Of a stretch of DNA of 64,000 bases, positions 16,491 to 25,586 are shown piece by piece; positions within the stretch are counted from its first letter, which is position 1, and each line of letters starts with the position of its first letter. A model generated the notes under the pieces. It saw nothing but the letters and a program-made list of their open reading frames with translations. It ran no database searches and had not been told where the DNA came from. Both the position numbers and the translations under genes were made by a program. Source of the stretch: Nonomuraea helvata (GTDB lineage Bacteria > Actinomycetota > Actinomycetes > Streptosporangiales > Streptosporangiaceae); NCBI RefSeq assembly GCF_039535785.1, contig NZ_BAAAXV010000001.1, positions 2,790,001 to 2,854,000 on the forward strand, read 5' to 3'.

Positions 16491-17225
16491 ATGTCATTCG
16501 CTAATCTCTGGTCGGCGGAGATCATCAAATTCCGCACGCTGAGGAGCTATCTGATCACGGTGATCGCGTCCATCGCCGTCGCCGGCATCGCCGCCGCCCT
16601 CGTCGGCACCGGAGTCGACGCCAAGGGCAACATCCCCGGGATGGGCACGTCGATCCAGGCCGTCGCCTTCCCCATGGAAGTGGTCATCTACGCGATGATG
16701 GTGCTCGGCGTGCTCATCGCCACAGGCGATCTGCGCAGCGGCACCTTCCGCATCACCTCGATCATGTCGCCCTGGCGCCGGCAGGTGCTGACGGCCAAGT
16801 TCACCGCGGCCGCGGTGATCGCGCTCGCGGTCGGCGTCGTGTCGACGGCTCTGGCGTACGTGGGCGGGCTGCTGACAGGCGGCAGCGGATACTCGCCGCT
16901 GAGCGGTGACGGTGGGCTGCTCGTGCTGACGACCCTGATCGCGGTCCCGCTGGCCACCATCCTCGGCACGGCCATGGGGCTGCTGCTCAGGAGCACCGCG
17001 GGCGCGGTCGCGCTGCTGCTGGTGTGGGCGCTCGGCATCGAGGCGGTCTTCGCCTACACCGTCCCGCCGGAGGTCGTGGCCTTCCTGCCGTTCAAGACGG
17101 TCGGGGCGGCCGTCGCGAACCTGCCGCTCGGCCCGCTGCCCGGACTGGGGATGTTCACCCTGTACGTAGCGATCGCCACCGGTCTAGCGATCTTCGTGTA
17201 CGAGCGACGCGATCTCGGTACGTGA
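16491..17225 (+). CDS. ABC-2 type permease partner (RiPP export/immunity)
   Basis: 244 residues with about six membrane helices, no ATPase motif, typical of ABC-2 permeases paired with BcrA-like ATPases (LWSAEIIKFRTLRSYLITV at the N-terminus). It forms the membrane part of the transporter encoded immediately upstream. It is the last gene that plainly belongs to the peptide part; the sugar genes start 24 bp later. Confidence 0.86.
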   Translation: MSFANLWSAEIIKFRTLRSYLITVIASIAVAGIAAALVGTGVDAKGNIPGMGTSIQAVAFPMEVVIYAMMVLGVLIATGDLRSGTFRITSIMSPWRRQVLTAKFTAAAVIALAVGVVSTALAYVGGLLTGGSGYSPLSGDGGLLVLTTLIAVPLATILGTAMGLLLRSTAGAVALLLVWALGIEAVFAYTVPPEVVAFLPFKTVGAAVANLPLGPLPGLGMFTLYVAIATGLAIFVYERRDLGT

Positions 17226-17249
17226 CGACACCCCAGGAGGAGACGCTCC

Positions 17250-18344
17250 ATGCACGTATGGGATTACCTGGCCGAATACCACGCCGAGCGAGAGGACATC
17301 CTCGACGCGGTCGAGCAGGTCTTCGAATCCGGCAGGCTCATCCTCGGCCAGAGCGTGCTGGGCTTCGAGTCCGAGTTCGCCGCCTACCATGGCCTGCGCC
17401 ACTGCGCGGGGGTCGACAACGGCACCAACGCGATCAAACTCGCCCTCCAGGCGCTCGGCGTGGGCAAGGGTGACGAGGTCATCACGGTGTCCAACACCGC
17501 GGCGCCGACCGTCGTGGCCATCGACGCGGTCGGCGCCGTCCCGGTCTTCGTCGACGTGCACCCCGGCACGTACCTCATGGACGTGGACCAGGTGGCCGCC
17601 GCCATCACGCCGAGGACCCGCTGCCTGCTGCCCGTGCACCTGTACGGGCAGTGCGTGGACGTGGCGCCGCTGCGGCGCCTGGCCGACCGGCACGGCCTGG
17701 TGATCCTGGAGGACTGCGCGCAGGCGCACGGGGCCCGCCGGAACGGCGTGATCGCCGGATCCACGGGCGACGCCGCCGCCTTCTCCTTCTATCCGACCAA
17801 GGTCCTGGGCGCCTACGGCGACGGTGGCGCGGTTCTCACCGACGACGACGCGGTGGACCGCGCCCTGCGCCGGCTGCGTTACTACGGGATGGAGGAGCGC
17901 TACTACGTCGTCGAGACGCCCGGCCACAACTCCCGGCTGGACGAGCTCCAGGCGGAGATCCTCCGCCGCAAGCTCCGCAGGCTCGACGGCTACATCGCCG
18001 GACGCCGGGCCGTGGCCGCGCGCTACGCCGACGCGCTCGGGGACACCGACCTGGTGCTGCCCGCCACCGACCCCGGCAACGACCACGTGTACTACGTCTA
18101 CGTCGTACGGCATCCGCGCCGTGACCAGATCATCCAGGCCCTCGCGGACGAGGGCGTCCACCTCAACATCAGCTATCCATGGCCGGTGCACACGATGACG
18201 GGCTTCGCCCATCTGGGCTATCGGCAGGGCAGCCTGCCGGTGACCGAGCGCCTGGCCGGCGAGATCTTCTCGCTGCCGATGTACCCCTCGCTGTCGCAGG
18301 AGAAGCAGGAACGGGTGATCTCGGTGCTGCGGAAGGTGCTATGA
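17250..18344 (+). CDS. DegT/DnrJ/EryC1 NDP-sugar aminotransferase (EvaB-like)
   Basis: 364 residues, sugar aminotransferase of the StrS/DegT family. The internal-aldimine Lys is in [16 protein letters not shown] at residue 184, preceded by [11 protein letters not shown] and [18 protein letters not shown]. It transfers an amino group to a keto-deoxysugar nucleotide, C-3 by analogy with EvaB. CAGGAGGAG precedes the ATG. It follows the exporter genes on the same strand. Its last 6 bp overlap the convergent epimerase gene. With the next four genes it makes a full 3-amino-3-C-methyl-trideoxysugar set. Confidence 0.87.
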   Translation: MHVWDYLAEYHAEREDILDAVEQVFESGRLILGQSVLGFESEFAAYHGLRHCAGVDNGTNAIKLALQALGVGKGDEVITVSNTAAPTVVAIDAVGAVPVFVDVHPGTYLMDVDQVAAAITPRTRCLLPVHLYGQCVDVAPLRRLADRHGLVILEDCAQAHGARRNGVIAGSTGDAAAFSFYPTKVLGAYGDGGAVLTDDDAVDRALRRLRYYGMEERYYVVETPGHNSRLDELQAEILRRKLRRLDGYIAGRRAVAARYADALGDTDLVLPATDPGNDHVYYVYVVRHPRRDQIIQALADEGVHLNISYPWPVHTMTGFAHLGYRQGSLPVTERLAGEIFSLPMYPSLSQEKQERVISVLRKVL

Positions 18345-18938
18345 CCAGGCATGCCGCACCGCTTCGCACGCGGCGTGATCGGGCAGCAGGCCGCGCTCCG
18401 CGGCCTGCGCGAACGTGGGCGCGGCACGGTCGCGCTCGGACAGGACGGGCTCCAGGTCCCGCGGCAGCGGCAGGCCGAGCTCCGGGTCCAGCACCGAGAG
18501 TGCCAGCTCGTTGCGCGGCTCGTACTCCTCCGACAGCAGGTAGGAGATGATCGTGTCGTCCTCCAGCGCCACGAAGGCGTGCCCGACGCCGGGCGGCAGG
18601 TAGACGGCGCAGTGACCGCTCCCGCTGAGCTCCACCTGGTCGACCCGGCGAAAGGTCGGCGACCCGAGCCGCAGGTCGACCACCAGATCGAGCGCCCTGC
18701 CGCGGACACACCGCACGTATTTGGCGGTTCCCGGCGGCGCCGGCGTGTAGTGCAGGCCGCGCACCACGCCGCGCCGGGAGGTGCTCTGGCTGGCCTGCGC
18801 GACGGGGAAGAGCGGATGCCCGAGCGCGGCCACGAAGTCCGCGCGCTGGTACGCGGTGACGAACTCGCCGCGCTCGTCGGGGTAGGCCGTCGGCTGGAAG
18901 GCGAAGGCGCCGCGGACCTCGAGCTCCCGGCTAAGCAA
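18339..18938 (-). CDS. dTDP-4-keto-6-deoxyhexose 5-(3,5-)epimerase (RmlC/EvaD-like)
   Basis: 199 residues from a TTG start that overlaps the methyltransferase stop; GGAGG sits 6 bases upstream, and family members usually start just before a RELxVxGAF segment, seen here as RELEVRGAF. RmlC-like cupin motifs: [14 protein letters not shown] with the catalytic His, and [16 protein letters not shown]. It epimerises C-5 (and perhaps C-3) of the keto-sugar, converting the D- to the L-series. It is translationally coupled to the C-methyltransferase gene. Confidence 0.85.
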   Translation of the reverse strand: MLSRELEVRGAFAFQPTAYPDERGEFVTAYQRADFVAALGHPLFPVAQASQSTSRRGVVRGLHYTPAPPGTAKYVRCVRGRALDLVVDLRLGSPTFRRVDQVELSGSGHCAVYLPPGVGHAFVALEDDTIISYLLSEEYEPRNELALSVLDPELGLPLPRDLEPVLSERDRAAPTFAQAAERGLLPDHAACEAVRHAWS

Positions 18939-20148
18939 CGTGGACCTCCGGCACGTAGAGGATCCACTGCCCGCCCGCCTCGCGGAACTCACGCTCCTTG
19001 GCCATGATCTCCGCGGCGTGGTTCCAGGCGAAGAGCACCGCGTAGTCGGGGTAGGGATCGCGGAAGGCCTCCGGCCCCCTGATCGGGATGTGCGAGCCGG
19101 GAGTCAGCCTGCCCTGCTTGGCCGGGGTGGTGTCGACGATGAACGGGATCAGGTCGGGTCCGATCCCGCAGTAGTTGAGCACGGTGGCGCTCTTGGCGGT
19201 GGCGCCGTACCCGGCGACGCTCGCGCCGCGCTCGCGCAGCTCGGTGAGCAGCGCGACCAGGCGGTCACGGTTGTCGGCGGCGCGGCCCGCGAAGGCACGC
19301 AGCGCGGCGGCGGTCGCGATGCCCTGCGCGGCCTCATCGGCGAGCAGGTCACGCACGGCGGCGCTCTGCTCCCTGGCTCCCTTTCCGGCCAGCGTGTATC
19401 TCACCTCTCCCCCGTGGACGTCCAGCCGCTCGACATCGACGAGCTCCAGCCCGTACGGCGCGGCCATCCGCTGCACCGAGCCGGCGGAAAAGAGGAAGAA
19501 GTGCTCATCGTAGATCTGGTCGAAGGAGGTCAGGCGGACGACGTCGCCCAGATAGGGGTCCTCGAACACGAAGACGCCGTCGGGGCCGAGCAGCGTGGCC
19601 ACGCCGCGCAGGATCGAGCCGATGTAGGGGATGTGGCACAACGTGTTGGCCGCGTAGATCACATCGGCGGGTCCGTCGGTGGCGCGGATCCGCTCGGCGA
19701 CGCCCGACTCGAAGAACTCCTTGCAGACCCGTACCCCTTGGGCCGCGGCGCGGTCGGCGACGCCTCCCGACGGCTCCACGCCCAGGTGCCTGACGCCCGC
19801 GCGAGCGAGGTTGCCGAGCATGACGCCGTCGTTGCAGCCCAGCTCGACCACGAACGGATCGCTCCGTTCGCTCATGACCCGCTGGGCGAAGCCGGCGAAG
19901 TGCTCGCGCATCACCGACGAGCCCGAGGACAGATAGGGATAGCCGTCGTGGAACATGCGTTCCCGCGGGACCTCCTCCATGAGTTGCACCATGGAGCACG
20001 AGCCGCATACGCCGACGGCGAGCCGGAAAAAGAACTCCGCCCGTTGTTCGGCCGGTTCTCTGAATGCGTCGGACAAAGGCTGCCGCCCGAAGTCGGCGAC
20101 CTGTTCCAACCGCCCGGAACAGATTCGGCAACGCATCTTAATTTCCAT
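18931..20148 (-). CDS. NDP-hexose C-methyltransferase (EvaC/TylCIII-like)
   Basis: 405 residues. The N-terminal zinc-binding module (MRCRICSGRLEQVADFG; later VGCSGxC-like CGSCSMVQL) is followed by the SAM fold (FVVELGCNDGVMLGNLA) and the family's C-terminal domain (SVAGYGATAKSATVLNYCG). Such enzymes add a methyl to C-3 of a 3,4-unsaturated or keto deoxysugar nucleotide, giving a branched sugar. Start at 20148 or at the second ATG four codons later. Only 14 bp separate it from the divergent 2,3-dehydratase gene. Confidence 0.87.
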   Translation of the reverse strand: MEIKMRCRICSGRLEQVADFGRQPLSDAFREPAEQRAEFFFRLAVGVCGSCSMVQLMEEVPRERMFHDGYPYLSSGSSVMREHFAGFAQRVMSERSDPFVVELGCNDGVMLGNLARAGVRHLGVEPSGGVADRAAAQGVRVCKEFFESGVAERIRATDGPADVIYAANTLCHIPYIGSILRGVATLLGPDGVFVFEDPYLGDVVRLTSFDQIYDEHFFLFSAGSVQRMAAPYGLELVDVERLDVHGGEVRYTLAGKGAREQSAAVRDLLADEAAQGIATAAALRAFAGRAADNRDRLVALLTELRERGASVAGYGATAKSATVLNYCGIGPDLIPFIVDTTPAKQGRLTPGSHIPIRGPEAFRDPYPDYAVLFAWNHAAEIMAKEREFREAGGQWILYVPEVHVA

Positions 20149-20162
20149 GGAGCCACTATATT

Positions 20163-21437
20163 ATGAATGCCCTCCGCTGGCTTTCCGCGCACGGCTCGAT
20201 GAAAGCCGAAAGAATTCCGCTGGACGAACTCACCGGCTGGCGCCGCGACCCCGGCACCGGCAATCTGGTGCATGCGAGCGGAAAATTCTTCAGCGTCGAG
20301 GGGGTGGACGTCCGCTACCCCGACGGGCCTGTGTCACGGTGGGCGCAGCCCATCATCAACCAGCCCGAAGTGGGCGTGCTCGGCATCCTCATGAGACGGC
20401 TCGACGGTGTCCCCCAGCTGCTGCTTCAGGCCAAGCACGAGCCCGGCAACGTCAACGGCGCCCAGCTGTCCCCGACCGTGCAGGCCACCCGGAGCAACTA
20501 CACGCGCGTGCACGGCGGGCGTCCCGTGCCCTACCTGGACAGGTTCCGCTCCCCGGACGGCCGGGTGCTGAGCGACGTGCGGCAGTCGGAGCAGGGCAGC
20601 TGGTTCTACCGCAAACGCAACAGGAACATGGTCGTCGAGATCACCGACGACCTCGCGCCGTCGGCGGGCTTCCGCTGGCTGGCCCTGGATGACGTGCTCG
20701 ACCTGCTGTCGGTGCCCGACGTGGTGAACATGGACACCAGGACCGTGCTGTCCTGCCTGCCGCCGTCCGTATGGGGCGACGAATACGCCATGTCCGGCCG
20801 TTCCCGGCACGACATGGGCGAGATCCTGAGCTGGATCACCCAGCGGCGCTCGACGGTCGAGATCCACGTCGAGCGGATACCGCTCGACCGGGTCGGCGGC
20901 TGGCGGAGGGAGCGCGGCGCGATCGCCCACGAGACGGGCAGGTATTTCACCGTGATGGGGGTGAGCGTGACCGCCAGCGACCGTGAGGTGGGCGCCTGGA
21001 CGCAGCCGATGATCGAGCCGACCGCGACCGGCGTCGTGGCGTTCCTGCTCAACCGGTTCGACGGCGTGCCGCACGTGCTGGTCAGGGCACGCGTCGAACC
21101 TGGATACGCCGACGTCGCAGAGCTGGGGCCGACCGTGCAGTGCGCGCCCGCCAACCACGACACGCCGCCGCCGTACCTGGAGGAAGTGCTCGGCACGCCG
21201 CCCGGCCGGGTGCTCTTCGACACCATGCTGTCGGAGGAGGGCGGGCGTTTCCACCACGCGCGCAACCGTTATCTCATCGTCGAGACCGACGCCGACCATG
21301 CGCACCCGGACTTCCGCTGGGTCTCCCTGCCGCAGCTCACCGAGTTGCTGCGGCACAGCCACTACCTCAACGTGCAGGCCAGGACGCTCATCGCGTGCTT
21401 GTACAGCGTGGTGCGAGAGATGGTCGCAGCGCGTTAG
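20163..21437 (+). CDS. NDP-hexose 2,3-dehydratase (EvaA/TylX3-like)
   Basis: 424 residues made of two tandem homologous halves. The first begins ERIPLDELTGWRRDPGTGN, the second ERIPLDRVGGWRRERGA near residue 238. Each half then has a KFF/RYF-xVxGV strand and a WxQPxI motif, with a hydrophobic RFRW/DFRW end. This duplicated architecture is characteristic of TDP-4-keto-6-deoxyglucose 2,3-dehydratases, which start 2-deoxysugar formation. The gene's 3' end overlaps the convergent ketoreductase gene by 50 bp. Confidence 0.9.
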   Translation: MNALRWLSAHGSMKAERIPLDELTGWRRDPGTGNLVHASGKFFSVEGVDVRYPDGPVSRWAQPIINQPEVGVLGILMRRLDGVPQLLLQAKHEPGNVNGAQLSPTVQATRSNYTRVHGGRPVPYLDRFRSPDGRVLSDVRQSEQGSWFYRKRNRNMVVEITDDLAPSAGFRWLALDDVLDLLSVPDVVNMDTRTVLSCLPPSVWGDEYAMSGRSRHDMGEILSWITQRRSTVEIHVERIPLDRVGGWRRERGAIAHETGRYFTVMGVSVTASDREVGAWTQPMIEPTATGVVAFLLNRFDGVPHVLVRARVEPGYADVAELGPTVQCAPANHDTPPPYLEEVLGTPPGRVLFDTMLSEEGGRFHHARNRYLIVETDADHAHPDFRWVSLPQLTELLRHSHYLNVQARTLIACLYSVVREMVAAR

Positions 21438-22374
21438 CCACGGTCTCCCTGAGCCCCTCGCTCAGCTCGACGAGCGGGCTCCAGCCGGTCACGGCGGTGA
21501 AGCGCGACGCGTCGATCTCCACGTCCATGAGGTCCCCAGAGGTGGCATGCGCGGGCGGCGGCACGGATCGCAGCGGCACCGGGTGCCGGCCCGTGTGCTC
21601 GGCGACCGTCCTCGCGACCAGCCCGAACAGGGTGGCGACCGCCACCGGGCGTCCCGTGCCCACCACCCAGTGCCGTCCCGCCAGCGTGCCGGCGTGGTCG
21701 AGCGCGGCCACCAGGGCGCCTGCCGCGTCGCGCGCGTGCAGCAGGTCGCGTCTCATCCGGCCGTCTCCCCACATCTGCAGCGGCTCGCCGGTCAGGGCCC
21801 GGCGCGCCATGGCGGACACCACGCCGCGTTCGGCGCCGTCGGGGCGGCAACCGTACACGGTGGGCAGCCGTACGGAGACGCCGTGCGCGAGCCCGGCCGA
21901 CGTCGCGCGCATGAGCGCGGTCTCGGCGGCCAGCTTCTGCCGGTCGTAGAGGCTTGCCGGACGGTCCGGTTCGGTGCCGTCGATGCGGCCCGCCGCGCCG
22001 GACTGCGACGTCGAGCCGGCGAACACCACGACGGGTCTCGCGGGCCCGGTCGCGGCGAGCACGTCGCTCAGGACGCCGACGTTGATCCGCTCGCCCGCGT
22101 CGTCGCCCTCGGCCACCCGCCAGGCGCGCGTGCCGTCGTGGCGGGCCACGAGGTGGAGGACGGCGTCGGCGCCCGCCACCGCCGCGGCGACCTGGCCAGG
22201 AGCGGTGAGGTCCGCGGCGAGGGTCTCCGCCTCCGCCCTGCCCGTGAGCCGCGGCGGCTCGTGCGAGGCGACCAGGCGCAGCCTGATGTCCCGGTCCGCG
22301 AGCAGGTCGGTGACCTGCGAGCCGATCAGCCCCGTGGCCCCGAGGACCACGACGAGGCGCCGGTGCGCGGTCAC
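21388..22374 (-). CDS. NDP-hexose 4-ketoreductase (EvaE/TylCIV-like), NAD(P)-dependent
   Basis: 328 residues from a GTG at 22374 that overlaps the stop of the DivIVA-like gene (GTGA). An extended short-chain dehydrogenase: LVVVLGATGLIGSQVTDLL for cofactor binding, the catalytic pair in SLYDRQKLAAE, and GRHWVVGTGRPV later. It would reduce the 4-keto group as the last step of the deoxysugar nucleotide. It is the fifth member of the Eva-type set, but it is cotranscribed with flavohemoglobin and DivIVA-like genes, which is odd. Confidence 0.8.
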   Translation of the reverse strand: MTAHRRLVVVLGATGLIGSQVTDLLADRDIRLRLVASHEPPRLTGRAEAETLAADLTAPGQVAAAVAGADAVLHLVARHDGTRAWRVAEGDDAGERINVGVLSDVLAATGPARPVVVFAGSTSQSGAAGRIDGTEPDRPASLYDRQKLAAETALMRATSAGLAHGVSVRLPTVYGCRPDGAERGVVSAMARRALTGEPLQMWGDGRMRRDLLHARDAAGALVAALDHAGTLAGRHWVVGTGRPVAVATLFGLVARTVAEHTGRHPVPLRSVPPPAHATSGDLMDVEIDASRFTAVTGWSPLVELSEGLRETVANALRPSLAPRCTSTR

Positions 22375-23195
22375 GCCGAGCCGCCGCCGATCCCTTCGGC
22401 CGTCTCCCACTCGTCGAGGTTCATCAGCATCAACTCGAAGTGGTCGCGCAGCTTGCCGCGATACGCCTGGTTGGCCGCGCGCAATCGGGCGATCTCCCGG
22501 CCCACCGACTCGTCACCGGCGACGCCCTGCTCCCCGGCCGCCTTGGCCAGCATCGCGCCGCGCCTGAGCAGCGCGTCCTCGATCAGCTCACGGCTGTAGC
22601 GCTGCGCGTCCTGGATGTACTGGTCGGCGGTCTGCTGCGCCTGCGAGAGCAGGCTCGCGGCGTACACATGCGCCTCCTGGACGCGGCTGGCCACCGTACG
22701 CGACGCTGCCTGCTCGGCCGGGTCGACGCGCGCCAGCCCGGTCTCCCTGGCCTTGGGCTGCTCCCTGGGAGGTTCGGCGGGGGCGGCGGGCTCCGGCCCG
22801 CTCTGCGCCTGCCGCGTCGCGGTGTCACGCAGCAGCTTGACCTCGGCCTCCAGCGCCTTCTTCTCCTGTGTCAGCCGTACCAGCTCGGTCTCGACCCGGT
22901 CGAGGAGGTTGTTCACCTGGTTCTCGTCCAGGCCGCGCTTGCCCAGCGGAGCGCGGCGGAACACCACCGAACGCAGCGCCGCCGGGGTCAGCCGCTCGGC
23001 GGAGACGTCATCGCCCGCCGTCTGGGGCTCGTCCCACTGCGGCTCCTCCCAGGCGTCCTCGTGCCATCCGCTGTTGGCGTCGCTGTTGTCACCGGGCGTT
23101 TCCTCGGTCCACGGCATCAGGTCCTGGGCCGCGCGGTGCCCGTTGCCGTTCAGCGACTGGCCCGGCGGGGGAAACGGTTCCATCGAGTCATTCAT
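22371..23195 (-). CDS. DivIVA-domain coiled-coil protein
   Basis: 274 residues. After a Pro/Trp/Asp-rich N-terminus comes the DivIVA-like motif LTPAALRSVVFRRAPLGKRG followed by LDENQVNNLLDRVE and a coiled coil (about 115-140), then a Pro-rich linker and a second Ala/Gln/Arg helix. DivIVA relatives localise to poles and septa in actinomycetes. ATG overlaps the stop of the flavohemoglobin gene (ATGA); its own stop overlaps the ketoreductase GTG. Function in this operon unknown. Confidence 0.83.
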   Translation of the reverse strand: MNDSMEPFPPPGQSLNGNGHRAAQDLMPWTEETPGDNSDANSGWHEDAWEEPQWDEPQTAGDDVSAERLTPAALRSVVFRRAPLGKRGLDENQVNNLLDRVETELVRLTQEKKALEAEVKLLRDTATRQAQSGPEPAAPAEPPREQPKARETGLARVDPAEQAASRTVASRVQEAHVYAASLLSQAQQTADQYIQDAQRYSRELIEDALLRRGAMLAKAAGEQGVAGDESVGREIARLRAANQAYRGKLRDHFELMLMNLDEWETAEGIGGGSA

Positions 23196-24370
23196 GTGGC
23201 AAACCTCCGGGAAGGCGTGACGGCGGTGGCGAATCTCTCCAGCCGGATGCGGTTGTCGCTGAAGCCGTTCGCCAGTAGCATGGCCACCGTGCTGTCGACC
23301 ATGCCCGGCGGGCCGCACACGTAGGCGTCGTAGCCCTCCCAACGGCCATAGCGGCTGACGGCCTCGCTCACCGTACCCGTGGTGGCCACGCTCTGGTCCT
23401 CCAGCTCCGACAGCGCCGCGCGGACAGTGAGCCAGGGGAACTTCTCCTCCCAGCCACGCAGCGCGTCGAGGTCGTACAGCCCTTCGGGCTCGCGCGCACC
23501 GACGAACACCGACACCCACGGCGGCACCGGGAGCTTGGTGACGTGCTCGAGAATGGCTTTGATGGGGGCGAATCCGGTGCCGCCCGCGATGAGCAGGATG
23601 TTGCGCCCCGTGTTCGGGTTGAGCGTGAGAGTGCCGACGGGTGCGCCCAGCTTGACGACCTCGCCCTCGCGTACGTCGCGGACCAGCGTGCGACCCACCG
23701 CGCCGTCCGCCTTGACGTGCAGCTCGATCGTGTTGTCCCGGCGCGGCAGGTTGGCCATCGAGTAGTAGCGCCACATGTTGGGCCACTGCTTGACCTCCAC
23801 GGGCGCCGACTGTCCTGGGACGTATTTGAAGGGCCGGTCCACCAGCAGCCGCAGCACCGCCACGTCCACGCTTCTCCGCTCGTGGCTGATCACCTCGGCC
23901 GTCCAGTACGCGGGCCGGAGGCTGGCGTCCTGCCGCGCCCCTTCCGCCAGCGTCCGGGTCAGCAGCGACAGGAAGTCCCGCCACTCCTCCTCGACCGCCT
24001 CATTCCACACGTTTCCCGAAAAGCGCTGCATGGTGTGCACCAGGCTGGCGCCCCACTGCTCGTAGTGCTCACTCTGGATGCCGGACTTCCGGTGGCTACG
24101 GGCGAGCTGGTGCAGGTACGGCGTGATCTCCGACAGGTTCTGCGCATGCTCCACGGCGTACGACAGCGCCGTCATCAACCGGTCGCGCTGGCGGCGCATC
24201 TGGACCGGGAACAGCTCACGCAGCGCGGGAGCGCGGAGGAACAGGTCGGAGAACAGGTAGAGCGGCACGTTGTCGCCGTATTTGGCGACGAGCTCGAAAT
24301 TGGCTTTCACCTGGGTGAACGCGGGGGCGCTCGCGCCATGGGGCGACAGCTCGACGCTCATGCCCGGCAT
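23192..24370 (-). CDS. Flavohemoglobin-like globin-FNR fusion oxidoreductase
   Basis: 392 residues. N-terminal globin (about 15-160) with the probable proximal His in LARSHRKSG near residue 93. A ferredoxin-NADP reductase-type module follows: FAD motif RYYSMAN, NAD motifs LIAGGTGFAPI and YVCGPPGMV. Such proteins reduce O2 or detoxify NO. By eye, the B10 position that carries Tyr in NO dioxygenases reads LFSDLF (Phe), so activity may differ. GGAGG precedes the ATG. First gene of a three-gene operon with the DivIVA-like and ketoreductase genes; the palindrome 92 bp upstream matches the one before the RiPP operon. Confidence 0.86.
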   Translation of the reverse strand: MPGMSVELSPHGASAPAFTQVKANFELVAKYGDNVPLYLFSDLFLRAPALRELFPVQMRRQRDRLMTALSYAVEHAQNLSEITPYLHQLARSHRKSGIQSEHYEQWGASLVHTMQRFSGNVWNEAVEEEWRDFLSLLTRTLAEGARQDASLRPAYWTAEVISHERRSVDVAVLRLLVDRPFKYVPGQSAPVEVKQWPNMWRYYSMANLPRRDNTIELHVKADGAVGRTLVRDVREGEVVKLGAPVGTLTLNPNTGRNILLIAGGTGFAPIKAILEHVTKLPVPPWVSVFVGAREPEGLYDLDALRGWEEKFPWLTVRAALSELEDQSVATTGTVSEAVSRYGRWEGYDAYVCGPPGMVDSTVAMLLANGFSDNRIRLERFATAVTPSRRFAT

Positions 24371-24460
24371 GTGGCCTCCAGCCTTCTGTCAACGCTCCGA
24401 CTTCCCATCAGTCTCGCGTCGGCTGGGACGATCTTGTAGTCGCCTGAGTCATGGGCCCCA

Positions 24461-24475
24461 TATGACATCTGTCAC
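24461..24475. promoter_or_regulatory. Second copy of the TATGACATCTGTCA inverted repeat
   Basis: TATGACATCTGTCA at 24461-24474 is identical to 5181-5194 upstream of the RiPP operon; one end base differs in the palindrome (ATGACA-TC-TGTCAC). It lies 92 bp before the flavohemoglobin ATG on the minus strand. Probable operator of a regulator shared by both transcription units. Confidence 0.6.
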
Positions 24476-24500
24476 CCGCCGGCCCGGGCAGCGGGCGCAA

Positions 24501-24537
24501 CGCAAAGGGCGCCCCGGTTACTGGGGCGCCCTTTGCG
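24501..24537 (-). terminator. Terminator hairpin after the sigma factor gene
   Basis: A perfect 15-bp stem (arm CGCAAAGGGCGCCCC, 24501-24515 with 24523-24537) and 7-base loop, 4 bp after the sigma factor stop on the minus strand. No T run follows, as usual in high-GC actinomycetes. Confidence 0.85.
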
Positions 24538-24541
24538 AGGA

Positions 24542-25483
24542 TCAGGCGGCGGCGGTGGCCATCTTGCGCAGGCGGGCCAGCGCGTCGCGCTCGATGCGGC
24601 GCGCCCGGTCGCGGCCGATGCCGTAGCGTTCGCCCACCTCCGTGAGCGTGTGCTCGCGCCCGTCCACCAGCCCGTACCGCCAGCGCAGCATCTCGCTGGT
24701 GGGCCCCTCGAGCCCGGTCAGCCACTGGTCCAGGCGCTCGCGCTCCAGGATGTCGATGGCCTGCTGCTCGGGGTCGGCCCACGTCTCGTCGGCGATCATG
24801 TCGCCGAGCTCCGTCTCGTCCTCGTCACCCACACCGAGCTGGAGCGAGACCGGGTCGGACGCCCACCGCCGCAGCTCGCGCACGCGCTCGATCGGCAGGT
24901 CGAGGATCCCGGCGAGGTCGTCGTCGGTCGGCTCGGCGTCGAACTCGGCCAGCATGTCGCGCCGGACCCGCATCAGCCGGGTCATCTGCTCCCCCGCGTG
25001 CGTGGGCAGGCGTACCGGGCGGGCCTGCTCGTGGATGGCGCGGCCCACCGACTGCCGGATCCACCACGTCGCGTACGTCGAGAACTTGTACCCCCGCCGG
25101 TAGTCGAACTTCTCGACAGCGCGCACCAGCCCGAGATTGCCCTCCTGCACCAAGTCGATCAGCGGCATCCCCCGCCCCGAGTATTTCCTGGCCACCGCCA
25201 CCACCAGGCGCAGGTTGGCCTGGATGAACTCGTCCTTCGCCCGCTGGCCCGAAATGGCCAGCCGCTCCAGCTCCTCGTCGGCCGCGTCCCCGATCCGCGG
25301 CTCCGAGCCCCCGCTGTCGAGCAGCTGCTCGGCGAAGAGACCCGCCTCTATCCGCTTGGCGAGCTCCACCTCTTCCTCCGCCGTGAGCAGTGGGACCCGG
25401 CCGATCTCAGCCAGATATGTCCCCAGCAGATCGCGCTCCGCGACGTGCTGCTCCTGCGTGCGACTCCCCGTAGGCCTTGCCAT
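24542..25483 (-). CDS. RNA polymerase sigma factor, RpoD/SigA (sigma70) family
   Basis: 313 residues. Region 1.2 is LGTYLAEIGRVPLLTAEEEVELAKRI; region 2 has FIQANLRLVVAVARKYSGRG, LIDLVQEGNLGLVRAVEKFDY and the -10-recognition segment YKFSTYATWWIRQSV. Region 3 is VRLPTHAGEQM. Region 4 ends with HTLTEVGERYGIGRDRARRIE. It is too short for the principal sigma factor and has no long N-terminal extension, so it is one of the extra HrdA/HrdD-like sigmas. GAGGTG precedes the ATG at 25483. Confidence 0.93.
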   Translation of the reverse strand: MARPTGSRTQEQHVAERDLLGTYLAEIGRVPLLTAEEEVELAKRIEAGLFAEQLLDSGGSEPRIGDAADEELERLAISGQRAKDEFIQANLRLVVAVARKYSGRGMPLIDLVQEGNLGLVRAVEKFDYRRGYKFSTYATWWIRQSVGRAIHEQARPVRLPTHAGEQMTRLMRVRRDMLAEFDAEPTDDDLAGILDLPIERVRELRRWASDPVSLQLGVGDEDETELGDMIADETWADPEQQAIDILERERLDQWLTGLEGPTSEMLRWRYGLVDGREHTLTEVGERYGIGRDRARRIERDALARLRKMATAAA

Positions 25484-25586
25484 CCCCAGGCACCTCGTTC
25501 CGCAGCTGCGTTCTATATCCGGCCAACGTCCGGCCAGAAGCAAAGATTCCCTAAAGCACTACGTCCGAGGGATGGTTCTGGATGTC

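Noticed and set aside
16491..24370. Prophage or transposon around the sugar genes
   Set aside because: No integrase, transposase or terminal inverted repeats were seen, and codon use looks like that of neighbouring genes.
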